64,000 nt of DNA, taken from positions 186,001-250,000 of the forward strand of contig NZ_JABAIJ010000007.1 of assembly GCF_012641435.1 (NCBI RefSeq), read 5' to 3'. Below the pieces are notes generated by a model. The model was not told the origin of the DNA, did no database searches, and was given only the letters and a program-made list of their open reading frames with translations. This document shows, piece by piece, positions 42,717-52,198 of this stretch. Within the stretch, counting starts at the first letter, position 1. Each line of letters opens with the position of its first letter. Made by a program: the position numbers and the translations under genes. This stretch comes from Rhizobium sp. P38BS-XIX. GTDB taxonomy: Bacteria; Pseudomonadota; Alphaproteobacteria; Rhizobiales; Rhizobiaceae.

Positions 42717-44297
42717 ATGACCGTTTATAATAGCGCCAAAGGGGGCGCGCAGATTCTCGTTGTTGAGGATGATCCGATTCAGCGCCGTCTGCTAAAAAAT
42801 GCCATCGAGCGGCACGGACACGTGGCCCATCTGGCGGAGAATGGCCGTCTTGGCCTTGAGACCCTGAAGCGCAACAGCGAGCAGATCAATGTGATCGTGC
42901 TCGATCTCATGATGCCGGAGATGAACGGCATCGAATTTCTGGGTGCGCTGAGCGACATGGGCATCGATCTGCCCGTGATCGTGCAGACGGGGCAGGGCGG
43001 TATCGACACCGTGGTGCAGGCCATGCGGGCCGGCGCCTTCGATTTCGTCGTCAAGCCCGTATCGCCGGAGCGCATCGCGGCGTCGATCGCCAACGCGCTC
43101 AAGCTCGACCAGCGTGAGGCGAAGGCGCGTGCCGGCCGCAAGTCGCGTTCCAGCGCCATCACCTTCGATGACATCGTCTCGGCAAGCCCGGCGATGATGC
43201 GGGTGATCGATCTTGCCCATCGCGCGGCGCAATCGAACATTCCAGTCGTGCTGGAAGGCGAATCAGGCGTGGGCAAAGAGCTCGTGGCTCGCGCCATTCA
43301 GGCCGGCAGCGACCGTTCCGGAAAGCCGTTTGTTACGGTCAACTGTGGCGCCATCCCGCACAATCTGGTCGAAAGTATCCTCTTCGGGCATGAGAAGGGC
43401 GCATTCACGGGTGCGGCCGAGCGTCACATCGGCAAGTTCATGGAAGCCGACGGCGGCACGCTGTTCCTCGACGAAATCGGCGATCTGCCGCTGGACGTCC
43501 AGGTCAAGCTTTTGCGCGCCGTGCAGCAGGGCGAAATCGAAACTGTCGGCGCGCGCGTCGCGCAAAAAGTCAATGTCCGGTTGATTTCGGCGACCAACAA
43601 GGACCTGATCGAAGAGGTCAAGGCCGGGCGCTTCCGCGAGGATCTCTACTACCGCCTCAACGTCTTTCCGATCACCATGCCGGCGCTCCGTCGCCGCAAG
43701 GAAGATATTCCGCATCTGGCCCGTGCCTTTGCCGATCGGTTCGCGCTGGAGCAGAAGCTTGACCATCCGCTCGGCATCAGCAACGGCGCGCTGGCGCTGC
43801 TGACGGCCTATGACTGGCCGGGCAATATCCGCCAGCTCGAAAACGCGGTCTTCCGCGCCGTCGTGTTGTCCGAGGGGCCTGAGCTGCTGGATACGGATTT
43901 TCCGCAGATCGCGGCACAGCTTCCGGGTTATTTCGCCGGAGAGCAGCCGACGTTAATTGTGGATAATTCCCACGCTCATGCCGCTGATGCCATGGCGTTC
44001 GAGAGGGCAGACCGGGCGACGCGGACCATGTCGTCCGAGACGGCTGCAACCTCTCCGCTTGCCGCCGGCGATGCTTTGGCCGGCTCATCCGACAATGTCA
44101 TCGTAAGCACGAATACGGCTGGCGATGTGCGTAAACTGGCGGATGTCGAGGAAGAGTTGATCCGATTCGCCCTGAAATTCTATCGCGGGCAAATGAGCCA
44201 GGTGGCCAGAAAGCTCGGCATCGGACGCTCCACTCTCTATCGAAAGTTGAAAGATTATGGTATAGACCCGGATGACCCGCTGAAAAGCGCTGCATGA
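42717..44297 (+). CDS. Sigma-54-dependent response regulator (NtrC/DctD-like), orphan
   Basis: A 526-residue activator. The receiver domain (about 10-125) has phospho-acceptor Asp63 in VLDLMMPEMNG. The AAA+ domain (about 150-395) has Walker A GESGVGKE (181-188), GAFTGA (228-233, sigma-54 contact) and the Walker B region FLDEIGD. A long, low-complexity linker (about 400-465) leads to a Fis-type helix-turn-helix (about 480-515; MSQVARKLGIGRSTLYRKL). No histidine kinase is nearby. The targets are unknown. Confidence 0.92.
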   Translation: MTVYNSAKGGAQILVVEDDPIQRRLLKNAIERHGHVAHLAENGRLGLETLKRNSEQINVIVLDLMMPEMNGIEFLGALSDMGIDLPVIVQTGQGGIDTVVQAMRAGAFDFVVKPVSPERIAASIANALKLDQREAKARAGRKSRSSAITFDDIVSASPAMMRVIDLAHRAAQSNIPVVLEGESGVGKELVARAIQAGSDRSGKPFVTVNCGAIPHNLVESILFGHEKGAFTGAAERHIGKFMEADGGTLFLDEIGDLPLDVQVKLLRAVQQGEIETVGARVAQKVNVRLISATNKDLIEEVKAGRFREDLYYRLNVFPITMPALRRRKEDIPHLARAFADRFALEQKLDHPLGISNGALALLTAYDWPGNIRQLENAVFRAVVLSEGPELLDTDFPQIAAQLPGYFAGEQPTLIVDNSHAHAADAMAFERADRATRTMSSETAATSPLAAGDALAGSSDNVIVSTNTAGDVRKLADVEEELIRFALKFYRGQMSQVARKLGIGRSTLYRKLKDYGIDPDDPLKSAA

Positions 44298-44472
44298 GTG
44301 AATGCTTAACGTTTAGGCAAGCATATTTTGTTACCCGTCGTAAAGCACTTGTTAGTGCATCGTTCACCATGTATGAAGAGGGCGACCATGTGTGGCATTT
44401 TTGTCATCATGTCACCGCAATTGACAGCCATTTGGAACACGATGCGACAAAGTCTGTCGGACGGGGATCGAA

Positions 44473-46422
44473 TTGCCGAATTTGAGTGTAAATACCAAGC
44501 CTAATAGCTTGAGCTGGCATTCTGCGTGCTCTGACATATTTAGCAAGGTGGCCAAGGTAGCAGCCGTTGGCCTCCTTGCTTTGGCCGTTTCTACACCTGT
44601 TTTCGTTGGCACTCCCTCGCAGGCCGGCGGGGAAACCCGTAGCCTGAAGATCTATTACGTCCACACCGGCGAAAAGGCCGTCATCACCTACAAGCGCAAT
44701 GGCAAGTTCGATCCGGACGGCCTGGAAAAGCTGAACCGCATTCTGCGCGACTGGCGCAAGAATCAGCCGACCAAGATGAATCCGCGCCTGTTCGACCTCA
44801 TCTGGGAAGTTTACCGCGAGAGCGGATCGCACGAATTCATCAACGTGATCTGCGGCTTCCGCTCGCCCGGCACCAACGAGATGCTGCGCACCCGTTCCGC
44901 TCATACCGGCGTTGCCAAGAAGAGCCAGCACATGCTCGGCAACGCGATGGATTTCTACATTCCGGACGTCAAGCTCGCGAAGCTGCGCGAAATCGGCATG
45001 AAGCTTCAGGAGGGCGGCGTAGGCTTCTATCCGACTTCCGGCTCGCCTTTCGTGCACATGGACGTCGGCGGCGTGCGCGCTTGGCCGCGCATGGATCGCC
45101 AGGATCTCGTTCGTCTCTTCCCGGACGGCAAGACCATGCATATTCCCGCCGATGGCCGTCCGCTGCCCGGCTATCAGGAAGCTGTCGCCGATTACAAGCG
45201 GCGCATGTCGTCCGATATTCAGATCGCCAGCTCTTCATCGCCTCGTCGCGGTTTCTTTGCTCGCCTGTTCGGTGGTGGCGGTGCGGATGAAGAAGAGGAT
45301 AATGCGGACGAAGGTTCGTCGGCACCGGTGGCTGTCGCTTCCGCCTCGCGGAAGGGCCAGCCGGCCCCTGCTGCCAGTGACGATGGTGACGATAGCCCGG
45401 CAGCTGCCGCGCCCGCCCAGGTTCAGGTCGCGAGCATAAACGCGCCCGTGCCGCAGGTACGTCCGGCTTTCGGCAATCAGGCTGCAGGCAGCGACGTAGC
45501 ATCCGCCCTGGTATCACAGCCGCGTAACGCTGCGCAGGAAGCTCTTGCCGCTGCCATGCCCGATACCGGTGATCAGCCGCAATATGCGGATCTTCGCTCC
45601 TATCACGTTCCGGTTCCGTCGTTGCTCGACCGTCGGTCGCCCGGCGATGCCGAAGTGGCTTCGGCCGAAGCCGACATGAAGGGTCAGCTTGCTGCCGTGC
45701 CCGTGCCGGCGCAACGTCCTGAAGTCGCGGAAAATCTTCTGGCCTCCGCTGATGCCGATCAGGAAGCGATCGATGATGAGGCCGATGCTGGTGGGCTTTC
45801 ACCTTCGGTCGTCGCCGCTCTGGAACAGAGCCGGCCTGATCGGCCGGATGCGGGCACTGCGGTTGCCGTGACGCCGGCGCCGAACAATGCCGCCTCCAAG
45901 GATCAGTTGCCGCCGGCAAATAACGGCGTCGTAGCCGGCAATGATGCCGTGCAGGCGATTGCCTCCGTGCTGCCGCAGCAGCGCCCGGCTCAGCAGATGC
46001 CGATGCAGGTCGCAGCGCTTGCGCCGACGCGCAGTGAGATCAAGGCCGGAAGCCGTCGCTTCAACGACAGTTTCGATGCGGTAGCGCCGCAGGAACGGCC
46101 GATCGCAGCCGGTATCGCAACGAAGGGCGGCCGTCCGAACAAGCAGGACGCTGTCGACGCCGATGCGGGTCGCGCAACGATAACGACTGCGCCGACGCTG
46201 ACGGATAAGATGATTTCACAGTGGGCAATCGCCAAGGCCCGTGTCGAGATCGTCAATCGTCCGGTCAAGGCTCCGCGTTTCGTAAGCCCGGCGCTTCGTG
46301 CCCAGCCGACTGCCGTCTACACCGATGGCTTCAAGATGCAGACCGCATCGATCGATCCGGAGCGCTTCAGCGGTACGGCGGTGAACTTCCTGCAGGTCAA
46401 GAAGTTCAATTCGGTCGAATAG
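44473..46422 (+). CDS. DUF882 (YcbK-like) secreted protein with disordered tail
   Basis: A 649-residue protein with a TTG start (GGGGA site upstream). After a signal-like hydrophobic stretch (about 28-50) comes a DUF882/peptidase M15-like domain (about 60-200) with the zinc-type pattern SQHMLGNAMDF and FVHMDVGG. The remaining 440 residues are low complexity, rich in Ala, Pro, Asp and Gln, with repeated PxxRP elements. It probably acts on, or binds, peptidoglycan; DUF882 proteins are linked to L,D-type carboxypeptidase folds. It ends at a good terminator. Confidence 0.85.
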   Translation: MPNLSVNTKPNSLSWHSACSDIFSKVAKVAAVGLLALAVSTPVFVGTPSQAGGETRSLKIYYVHTGEKAVITYKRNGKFDPDGLEKLNRILRDWRKNQPTKMNPRLFDLIWEVYRESGSHEFINVICGFRSPGTNEMLRTRSAHTGVAKKSQHMLGNAMDFYIPDVKLAKLREIGMKLQEGGVGFYPTSGSPFVHMDVGGVRAWPRMDRQDLVRLFPDGKTMHIPADGRPLPGYQEAVADYKRRMSSDIQIASSSSPRRGFFARLFGGGGADEEEDNADEGSSAPVAVASASRKGQPAPAASDDGDDSPAAAAPAQVQVASINAPVPQVRPAFGNQAAGSDVASALVSQPRNAAQEALAAAMPDTGDQPQYADLRSYHVPVPSLLDRRSPGDAEVASAEADMKGQLAAVPVPAQRPEVAENLLASADADQEAIDDEADAGGLSPSVVAALEQSRPDRPDAGTAVAVTPAPNNAASKDQLPPANNGVVAGNDAVQAIASVLPQQRPAQQMPMQVAALAPTRSEIKAGSRRFNDSFDAVAPQERPIAAGIATKGGRPNKQDAVDADAGRATITTAPTLTDKMISQWAIAKARVEIVNRPVKAPRFVSPALRAQPTAVYTDGFKMQTASIDPERFSGTAVNFLQVKKFNSVE

Positions 46423-46451
46423 ACTGCGCCACCAGGTCCAGACGCATTTGG

Positions 46452-46474
46452 AGGAGCCCGTTTGGGCTCCTTTT
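46452..46474 (+). terminator. Rho-independent terminator
   Basis: AGGAGCCC/GGGCTCCT with a GTTT loop (46452-46471), followed by TTTT, shortly after the DUF882 gene. Confidence 0.75.
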
Positions 46475-46580
46475 CATTTGAGCGCGACACCAATGGATTA
46501 GGTCGCCGCCAGTTTTTTATTCCTCGCCATCCCTCCGCTCAGTTTCGCTTCATGCTGCGCCATTAGGCCGATAGGCTTGA

Positions 46581-47216
46581 ATGGCGGGATATCGAAGTTT
46601 GAACCGGAAGTCGGCAATCATCATTGGCAATGGCAAGCTTGAGCGTGATCTCTCGGAGATTGTCGACAACGCCGATTTCGCAATGCGCTTCAACGAGCCC
46701 AAAGCCTCGATCGGCATGAGCGGATCGCGCACGGATGTCTTGATGCTGGCAGCTTCCAGCAAGCCTATGCAGCGCCGATTGACGGATCCGGGTTTCCTCA
46801 CCAGCCCTACGTTCAAGGCGGCGAAGGAGGTGGTGCTTGCCTATCACCCCGATATCATCCGCAAATATCATCCAAAGCCGAATTTTCTGTCGCGCCTGAA
46901 AGGCCGGAAGAGCGACTGGACGCTGCGGACGATCGAACTGGTGGGCGGTGCCGGCAAGGAAATCCGCATCATGCCGCCGCAATTCTACGTCGACGGCTGT
47001 GCCGAGCTCGGCGTGACCGAGGGCCGGATGAGCCAGGTTTTTCCGAGCACAGGCTTCTTCGGCATTCGGTACGTTCTGTCCATGCTGCCTGCCGATGAGT
47101 GGGACGTGAAGCTCTGCGGGTTCAGCTGGGAGGGGTGGAAACGCCATGCCTGGATGGATGAACGCCGCTGGGTCGAGGAAAAGGTCGCGAGCGGTCGCAT
47201 CGGCATGCTTGCCTGA
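46581..47216 (+). CDS. GT29-like (sialyltransferase-type) glycosyltransferase family protein
   Basis: A 211-residue protein with the GT29-like large motif (AIIIGNGKLERDL...DNADFAMRFN near residues 12-38) and a small-motif-like VFPSTGFFGIRYVLSM near 155. These resemble the CMP-sugar-binding regions of sialyltransferases. The ATG has AGG 6 bases upstream. It is followed on the same strand by a GT25 gene and a polysaccharide deacetylase, suggesting surface glycan modification. Donor and acceptor are unknown, and catalysis is not proven. Confidence 0.6.
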   Translation: MAGYRSLNRKSAIIIGNGKLERDLSEIVDNADFAMRFNEPKASIGMSGSRTDVLMLAASSKPMQRRLTDPGFLTSPTFKAAKEVVLAYHPDIIRKYHPKPNFLSRLKGRKSDWTLRTIELVGGAGKEIRIMPPQFYVDGCAELGVTEGRMSQVFPSTGFFGIRYVLSMLPADEWDVKLCGFSWEGWKRHAWMDERRWVEEKVASGRIGMLA

Positions 47217-47341
47217 GCGCTCGCGAGTCCATGGATAACACCCTTGAAAGTTTCAGTTTTCAGTTTCGCCTCAGGTCTGCCTAAGCTCGCTTTCATTCAG
47301 GGTTGCTAGAGCCTGCTCGCACAACACTGAGGTATCCATTC

Positions 47342-48184
47342 ATGCAGACTCACGAATTCAGCCCGTCTTCGGCTTTGCCGCTTGGGAGATCGCATACGGG
47401 ATTCGGATTCGATCACATGGCGGGCTCGATCGGCGCCAGCCTGAATGCACCTGTTCAACCCGTCATCCGTGGTTTCGTCGTCCATCTCGATCGTGCGCGC
47501 GATCGCATGCCGCAGGTCGAGAGGCTGATGGCCAAGCTGCCGATCCCCAGTGAAATCGTGGATGCAGTCGATGGCAGCTGCCTGACGGATGCCGAGATAG
47601 ATCGGGTGTATCGTCGCCGGCTTCACAAGCCGTCCTATCCGTTTGAGATGAGCATCGGCGAGATCGCCTGCTTCCTGTCGCATCGCAAGGCATGGGCCGC
47701 CATCGTCGAGCAAGGCATCGATGCTGGGCTGATTTTCGAAGACGATGTCGAGCTCGATGATTCGTTTCATGCAGCTTTTGCGGCTGCGAAGGCTTGCCTC
47801 AAGCCCGGTGCATTCATTCGCTTTCCTTTCCGTATGGGCAAGGAGCATGGCAAGTGCGTTCTCACGCAAGGCGACGTCAATGTCATTCAGCCGACCCGCA
47901 TCGGGCTTGGCATGGTGGCCCAGCTCGTCAGCCGCGATGCCGCCATTCGCCTGCTTGCGGCGACCGCCTCCTTTGACCGACCCGTTGACACCACCGTGCA
48001 GATGAGCTGGCTTACCCATGTTTCGCCACTGGCCGTTCTGCCCGGCGGCGTTCACGAAATCTCGTCGCAGCTCGGCGGCAGCACCATCAAGGGCGAGAAG
48101 TCCCTGATGGAAAGGCTGGCGAGGGAAGTCCTGCGGCCGCTTTATCGTGCGAAGATCGCCTTGCTTTCGCGTTGCTCCATCTGA
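47342..48184 (+). CDS. Glycosyltransferase family 25 (LPS-type)
   Basis: A 280-residue cytoplasmic enzyme of the GT25 family (LPS galactosyl-type transferases). Visible are VIRGFVVHLDRARDRM near the N-terminus, EIVDAVDG, GEIACFLSHRKAW, and the acidic LIFEDDVEL that binds metal and nucleotide sugar. The start at 47342 has GAGG upstream; the frame begins at 47303. Next gene starts 10 bases after its stop. Confidence 0.85.
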   Translation: MQTHEFSPSSALPLGRSHTGFGFDHMAGSIGASLNAPVQPVIRGFVVHLDRARDRMPQVERLMAKLPIPSEIVDAVDGSCLTDAEIDRVYRRRLHKPSYPFEMSIGEIACFLSHRKAWAAIVEQGIDAGLIFEDDVELDDSFHAAFAAAKACLKPGAFIRFPFRMGKEHGKCVLTQGDVNVIQPTRIGLGMVAQLVSRDAAIRLLAATASFDRPVDTTVQMSWLTHVSPLAVLPGGVHEISSQLGGSTIKGEKSLMERLAREVLRPLYRAKIALLSRCSI

Positions 48185-48194
48185 GACGATCAAC

Positions 48195-48896
48195 TTGGCC
48201 GTTCCAATCCTCGCATATCATCAGATTGCGGTGCCGCCTTCGAGCAGCGCGCCGTTCAGAAGCATGGTCGTTCATCCGCAGGCGTTCCATCGGCAGATGG
48301 AATGGCTGAAGAGGCTCGGCATTCAGGGGCTGTCCCTGCGCGAGGCGCTGCCGTACATCTCCGGTGCCAAGACCGGCAAGGTCGCTGCCATCACCTTCGA
48401 CGACAGCTATCTGAACGTCTACGAAAATGCCTTGCCGGTGTTGCAGGAATTCGGCTTCACGGCGACGAACTTCGTCGTCGTCAATCAGATCGGCGGCAGC
48501 AATATCTGGGACGTTCCGATCGGCGTTGCGCCTGCGGCCTGCATGTCATTGGAACAATTGCGTCGCTGGTGCAGTCTCGGACACGAAGTCGGCTCGCATA
48601 CTCTCGATCATGTTCACCTCCCGCAATTGCCGATGGAGCAGGCGCGCCGTCAGATTTCCAATTCGCGCGGGCTGCTTGAGGACATGATCGACGAGGGCGT
48701 GTCGTCGTTCTGCTTTCCCTACGGTGACGAGACGCCGCTCGACAGGGTGCTTGCCTATGAGGCCGGCTACAGCGCGGCGACAACGACGCGGCGGGGCAGG
48801 GCCCGGCCGACGAACGATCTCTTTGGTCTGCCGCGCGCAACGATCCGGCGCAACGACACATGGCTGCACTTCATCAAGAAATGCACCTTCGGATAA
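48195..48896 (+). CDS. Polysaccharide deacetylase family protein (NodB-like)
   Basis: About 233 residues with a NodB-homology domain. The metal and catalytic residues are present: ITFDDSY (Asp pair) near residue 65 and HTLDH near 147, then SSFCFPYGDETP. It would remove N- or O-acetyl groups from a glycan. The start is uncertain: a TTG at 48195 with GAGACG upstream is favoured because it follows the GT25 stop; an ATG at 48147 would overlap GT25 by 38 bases. No signal peptide is seen, so it is likely cytoplasmic. Confidence 0.85.
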   Translation: MAVPILAYHQIAVPPSSSAPFRSMVVHPQAFHRQMEWLKRLGIQGLSLREALPYISGAKTGKVAAITFDDSYLNVYENALPVLQEFGFTATNFVVVNQIGGSNIWDVPIGVAPAACMSLEQLRRWCSLGHEVGSHTLDHVHLPQLPMEQARRQISNSRGLLEDMIDEGVSSFCFPYGDETPLDRVLAYEAGYSAATTTRRGRARPTNDLFGLPRATIRRNDTWLHFIKKCTFG

Positions 48897-48971
48897 CCGA
48901 CGAAATCGATATTGCTTTCAGCACAGCGCATTTGCCGGAGCGGGCTATCGACCGCTCCGGCACGCTGTCGA

Positions 48972-49340
48972 TCAAGGTGCGACAGTGAAGCTGTAGGCGC
49001 CGTTGGTCTTGTGGCCATCGGTGGAGAGCGCGTGCCATTCGACGGTGTATTTGCCGGGTGCAAGCTTGTCGCTGACCGGCACCATCAGGGTCTTGTCGCT
49101 GTCCATCAGCGAGGCATTTCCAGTCTTCACGACCTTCTTGTCCGGTCCCGAAACGGTCACGCCGCTGAATTTCAGGCTCAGGCCTTCTGTGAAGGTCAGA
49201 TCGAGTTCGGCGGGGGATTCTTTAACGGCGCTGTCGGCCGCGGGCGTGGAGGACTTCAGGTGTGCGTGCGCCAGGGCCTGGCCCGCAAGGGTCAGGCTGG
49301 CAACGGCGGTGGCGAGTAGCAGCGTCTTCATCCGAGGCAT
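48972..49340 (-). CDS. CopC family copper-binding protein
   Basis: A 123-residue periplasmic protein. The signal peptide ends at ALA, so the mature protein starts HAHLKSSTP, with His1 as a copper ligand; STDGHKTNG supplies the Asp and His that complete the Cu(II) site. This matches the CopC fold. No copD gene follows here. The start at 49340 has GAAGGAAG 7 bases upstream. It is the last gene of the copper cluster. Confidence 0.9.
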   Translation of the reverse strand: MPRMKTLLLATAVASLTLAGQALAHAHLKSSTPAADSAVKESPAELDLTFTEGLSLKFSGVTVSGPDKKVVKTGNASLMDSDKTLMVPVSDKLAPGKYTVEWHALSTDGHKTNGAYSFTVAP

Positions 49341-49465
49341 ATGGGTCTTCCTTCTTGATCTGGAGCCGCAGGGGGCCTGCGGCAGGTTGGATGGCGACTG
49401 TATCGCCGGGATAATCCCGCTCGGATTGCTGCCGATGGGGAATGGTTCGGGCGGCCGGCGGCCGC

Positions 49466-50059
49466 TCATTTCAGAAGATTGCGTATCTTTTGCAGGGCGA
49501 TGTCCTTGTCTTCGCCATAGGCAATCAGGCTGCGCAGATTGCTGTCGGCATCGACGAGAAGGACGGAGGCGGTGTGATCCATCGTGTATTCACCATCGGC
49601 GGCGGGCACCTTCTTGGCGTAAATGCGCCAGTCCTTGATCGCTTGGCGCATTTCGTCTGGGCTACCGGTAACGCCGGTGATGCGATCGGTGAAATTGCTG
49701 GTGTATTTGTGCATGACCTCCGGCGTGTCCCGCTCGGGATCCACGGAGAAGAAATAGGCCTTCAGCTTGTCGCCATCCGGCCCAAGCGTCTTCAGCCAGC
49801 CCGCCATCTCGAACAACGTGGTCGGGCAAACGTCCGGGCAATGCGTATAGCCGAAATAGACCAGTGACGGGTGTCCCTTCAGTGCCGCCGCCGTAATCGG
49901 CTGACCATGATCGTCGATGAGATTGAACGAAGTGCCGATCTGGTTTTGCGCCGCTTGTGCCGGCGGCAGCAGGCTCCAGGTGAAATACGCGATCAAACCG
50001 CAGACGCCGAGCAGAAAGACCGTCAAGATCGCCGGGATCGACCATTCCTTGCTGAACAT
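49466..50059 (-). CDS. SCO1/SenC family copper chaperone
   Basis: A 197-residue thioredoxin-fold protein, anchored by one N-terminal helix (WSIPAILTVFLLGVCGLIAYF). The copper site is complete: CPDVCP and the distal His in MDHTASVLLVD. SCO proteins help assemble the CuA site of cytochrome c oxidase. The ATG at 50059 has AGGAGAAG 5 bases upstream. It follows the PCuAC gene by 49 bases. Confidence 0.93.
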   Translation of the reverse strand: MFSKEWSIPAILTVFLLGVCGLIAYFTWSLLPPAQAAQNQIGTSFNLIDDHGQPITAAALKGHPSLVYFGYTHCPDVCPTTLFEMAGWLKTLGPDGDKLKAYFFSVDPERDTPEVMHKYTSNFTDRITGVTGSPDEMRQAIKDWRIYAKKVPAADGEYTMDHTASVLLVDADSNLRSLIAYGEDKDIALQKIRNLLK

Positions 50060-50108
50060 CGGCTTCTCCTGCCGGGAGTGAAGGGAGGTTCGGCCTTGGC
50101 CGCGCCGC

Positions 50109-50606
50109 TCATTCAGCTGCGTTGGCATGATCGCCTCCGCTCATTGCCTTGCTGGCGACCGCCGAACCCACGGGAAAGTCGACATCGACCGAGCCGGCCT
50201 TTTCGAAAGTCAGCTTCGCCCTGATCGTCTCGCCTTCCTTGAACGGTTGGACAACGTCCATGAACATGAGGTGATAGCTGCCGGGTTTCAGTTGAACTGT
50301 CTGCCCGGCGGGGATTGCGAGGCCGCTTTCAAGCTTGCGCATCACCATGATGTCGTTGTCCATTTTCATCTCATGGACCTCGACCTTGACCGCTCTCGGC
50401 GAGCTGCCTGCCATCAATCGGTCGTCGGCCTGGCCTGTGTTCGTTATGGTCAAATAGCCGCCTCCGACCTCCGCGCCTGGCACCATGGCCCGCACGTAGG
50501 GAGCGGCGATCTTGAGATTTCCAAACGTCAGATCGGCGGCGAAAGCCAGGCTGGGCGCGGCAAGGCATAGGCTTGCTGTGAGGAAAGATCTGATAAATCG
50601 GTTCAT
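50109..50606 (-). CDS. PCu(A)C copper chaperone
   Basis: A 165-residue periplasmic protein with a signal peptide (cut near AFA-AD). The Cu(I) motif H(M)x10Mx21HxM is present as VHEMKMDNDIMVM and, further on, YHLMFM. These proteins deliver copper to the CuA centre with SCO, which is the next gene. A His/Asp tail (GGDHANAAE) ends the protein. Confidence 0.92.
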   Translation of the reverse strand: MNRFIRSFLTASLCLAAPSLAFAADLTFGNLKIAAPYVRAMVPGAEVGGGYLTITNTGQADDRLMAGSSPRAVKVEVHEMKMDNDIMVMRKLESGLAIPAGQTVQLKPGSYHLMFMDVVQPFKEGETIRAKLTFEKAGSVDVDFPVGSAVASKAMSGGDHANAAE

Positions 50607-50661
50607 GATCGTTGTCCTTTGGGATCGGGATGCGGCGCGGCAGGCCTTGCCGCGCGGCCTT

Positions 50662-52029
50662 TCATGAAAAGAAGCGTTTCAGCGGTGGTGTGAAGCGAAT
50701 GAGCGTCTGGTCCAGAATCAGCATCGCAAGGACGGCCGCGCCCGTCAGCGGAAAGGCAAGGCCGAAGACGATCGCGATCAGCCACAGTCCGACGTAAACG
50801 GATTTTTGTTGCGGCATCGGCGGTATACCGAGGCGTCCGGCCGGCCGGCGTTTCCACCACATCATGACGGCGCTAACACAGCTGAGAATGATGGCCATGC
50901 AGGTTGTCAGCATCAGCAGCTGGTTGAAGAGGCCCCATTCCTGTCCCTGATGGACATTGATCCCCCATTCGATCGCACGACCGAGCGCCGGATATTGATC
51001 GAAGGAAAGATCGATCAGCGGTTTGCCGGAATACTGGTCGATATGAACCGTACGCTCCTGAGAAAGATCTTTGGGGAAGATCGAGGCTGTGAAAACGCCC
51101 GTTGGGTCCGAAGGCAGCGCGACGCTGAAGCCTGGAGCCATGCCGAGTTGCCTGGCGATCTCGACGGCCTTGTCGAGGCCGATCGGTGGCGACATGGTCG
51201 CCGCATCGGACAGGGGCACAGGCGCGTTCTCCACGATCCAGCCAGGCCGATTGACGACATCCTGCGTGAGTCTCGTGGATTTCGGAACCTCGTCCCAAAG
51301 CGCGGCGGGATATCCGAGATCATGAGATGTCAGCCACGCGTTGACATTCGCACCCCAGTAACCCGACCAGGGCATACCGCTAAAAGCCAGGAAGAAGATG
51401 ACGATCCCTGCGACGGCGCCGGTCACGGCATGAAGATCGCGCCAGAAGACGCGGCGCGAGGGCGTGCCGCGTACTGTCAGCACGCCGCCCGTCTGGCGCC
51501 TTGGCCACCATAGATAAATGCCGGTGACGACGAGCATAAGAGCGAAACCGCCGACAATCTCGACGATGCGGTTGGTCCATGTTCCGAAATATTCGAGGCT
51601 GTGGATGCGCTTGACCACCCAGCTGAACTCTTCCTTCGAGCCGACCGAGCCAAGCACCTCGCCGTCATGTGGATTGACGTAGACCAGCGTCGATTGAGCA
51701 CCTTTGGACACCGTCACCAGGGCGGATCGATTTCCGGCCGCCGGCTCACGGTAGGAAGTTGCGGTGGTTCCCGGCATTGCCGAAAGCGCCGCATCGACGA
51801 TCTTTTGCGGCGGCAGCATCGCGCCGGTATCGGCGACGATATTGCGGTGGGAGTAGAAGATGTCGGCGATCTGATCCTTGAACAGATAGATGGATCCGGT
51901 AACCGCCAGGTTGAGCAGAAAGGGAATGACAAGCAGGCCGGCGAAGAAATGCCAGCGCCAGATCGCTCGATAGAGCGAGATCTGATCCGTTGTTGTCGCG
52001 GCAGGTTCGGCCGCAGTGAAAGCAGACAT
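50662..52029 (-). CDS. PepSY-associated membrane protein
   Basis: A 455-residue inner-membrane protein with four helices: near residues 29-50, 155-175, 205-225, then a pair near the C-terminus. PepSY-type domains lie in the periplasmic parts, and conserved His residues (WHFFAG, RIHSLEYFGTW, RDLHAVTGAV, INVHQGQEWG) resemble the haem/metal-contacting pattern of PepSY_TM iron/copper reductase-like proteins. GGAGAG precedes the ATG. Placed in a copper operon, it may reduce or move copper; this is inference. Confidence 0.85.
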   Translation of the reverse strand: MSAFTAAEPAATTTDQISLYRAIWRWHFFAGLLVIPFLLNLAVTGSIYLFKDQIADIFYSHRNIVADTGAMLPPQKIVDAALSAMPGTTATSYREPAAGNRSALVTVSKGAQSTLVYVNPHDGEVLGSVGSKEEFSWVVKRIHSLEYFGTWTNRIVEIVGGFALMLVVTGIYLWWPRRQTGGVLTVRGTPSRRVFWRDLHAVTGAVAGIVIFFLAFSGMPWSGYWGANVNAWLTSHDLGYPAALWDEVPKSTRLTQDVVNRPGWIVENAPVPLSDAATMSPPIGLDKAVEIARQLGMAPGFSVALPSDPTGVFTASIFPKDLSQERTVHIDQYSGKPLIDLSFDQYPALGRAIEWGINVHQGQEWGLFNQLLMLTTCMAIILSCVSAVMMWWKRRPAGRLGIPPMPQQKSVYVGLWLIAIVFGLAFPLTGAAVLAMLILDQTLIRFTPPLKRFFS

Positions 52030-52198
52030 GAGGATCTCTCCGAAGATCCGGCGGCACGGAACGATCCCGTTCGAAAGATTGCGCGGTCTGCAGGTGTGAT
52101 ATCAGCAAGGAGGCTTCTCACCCGCAGCCGGCACGATCAGGTCTCGTGGTGCGGCCGCCGTTGACGACGAGCGTCACGGCATCGGCCGCGACGCAGGC

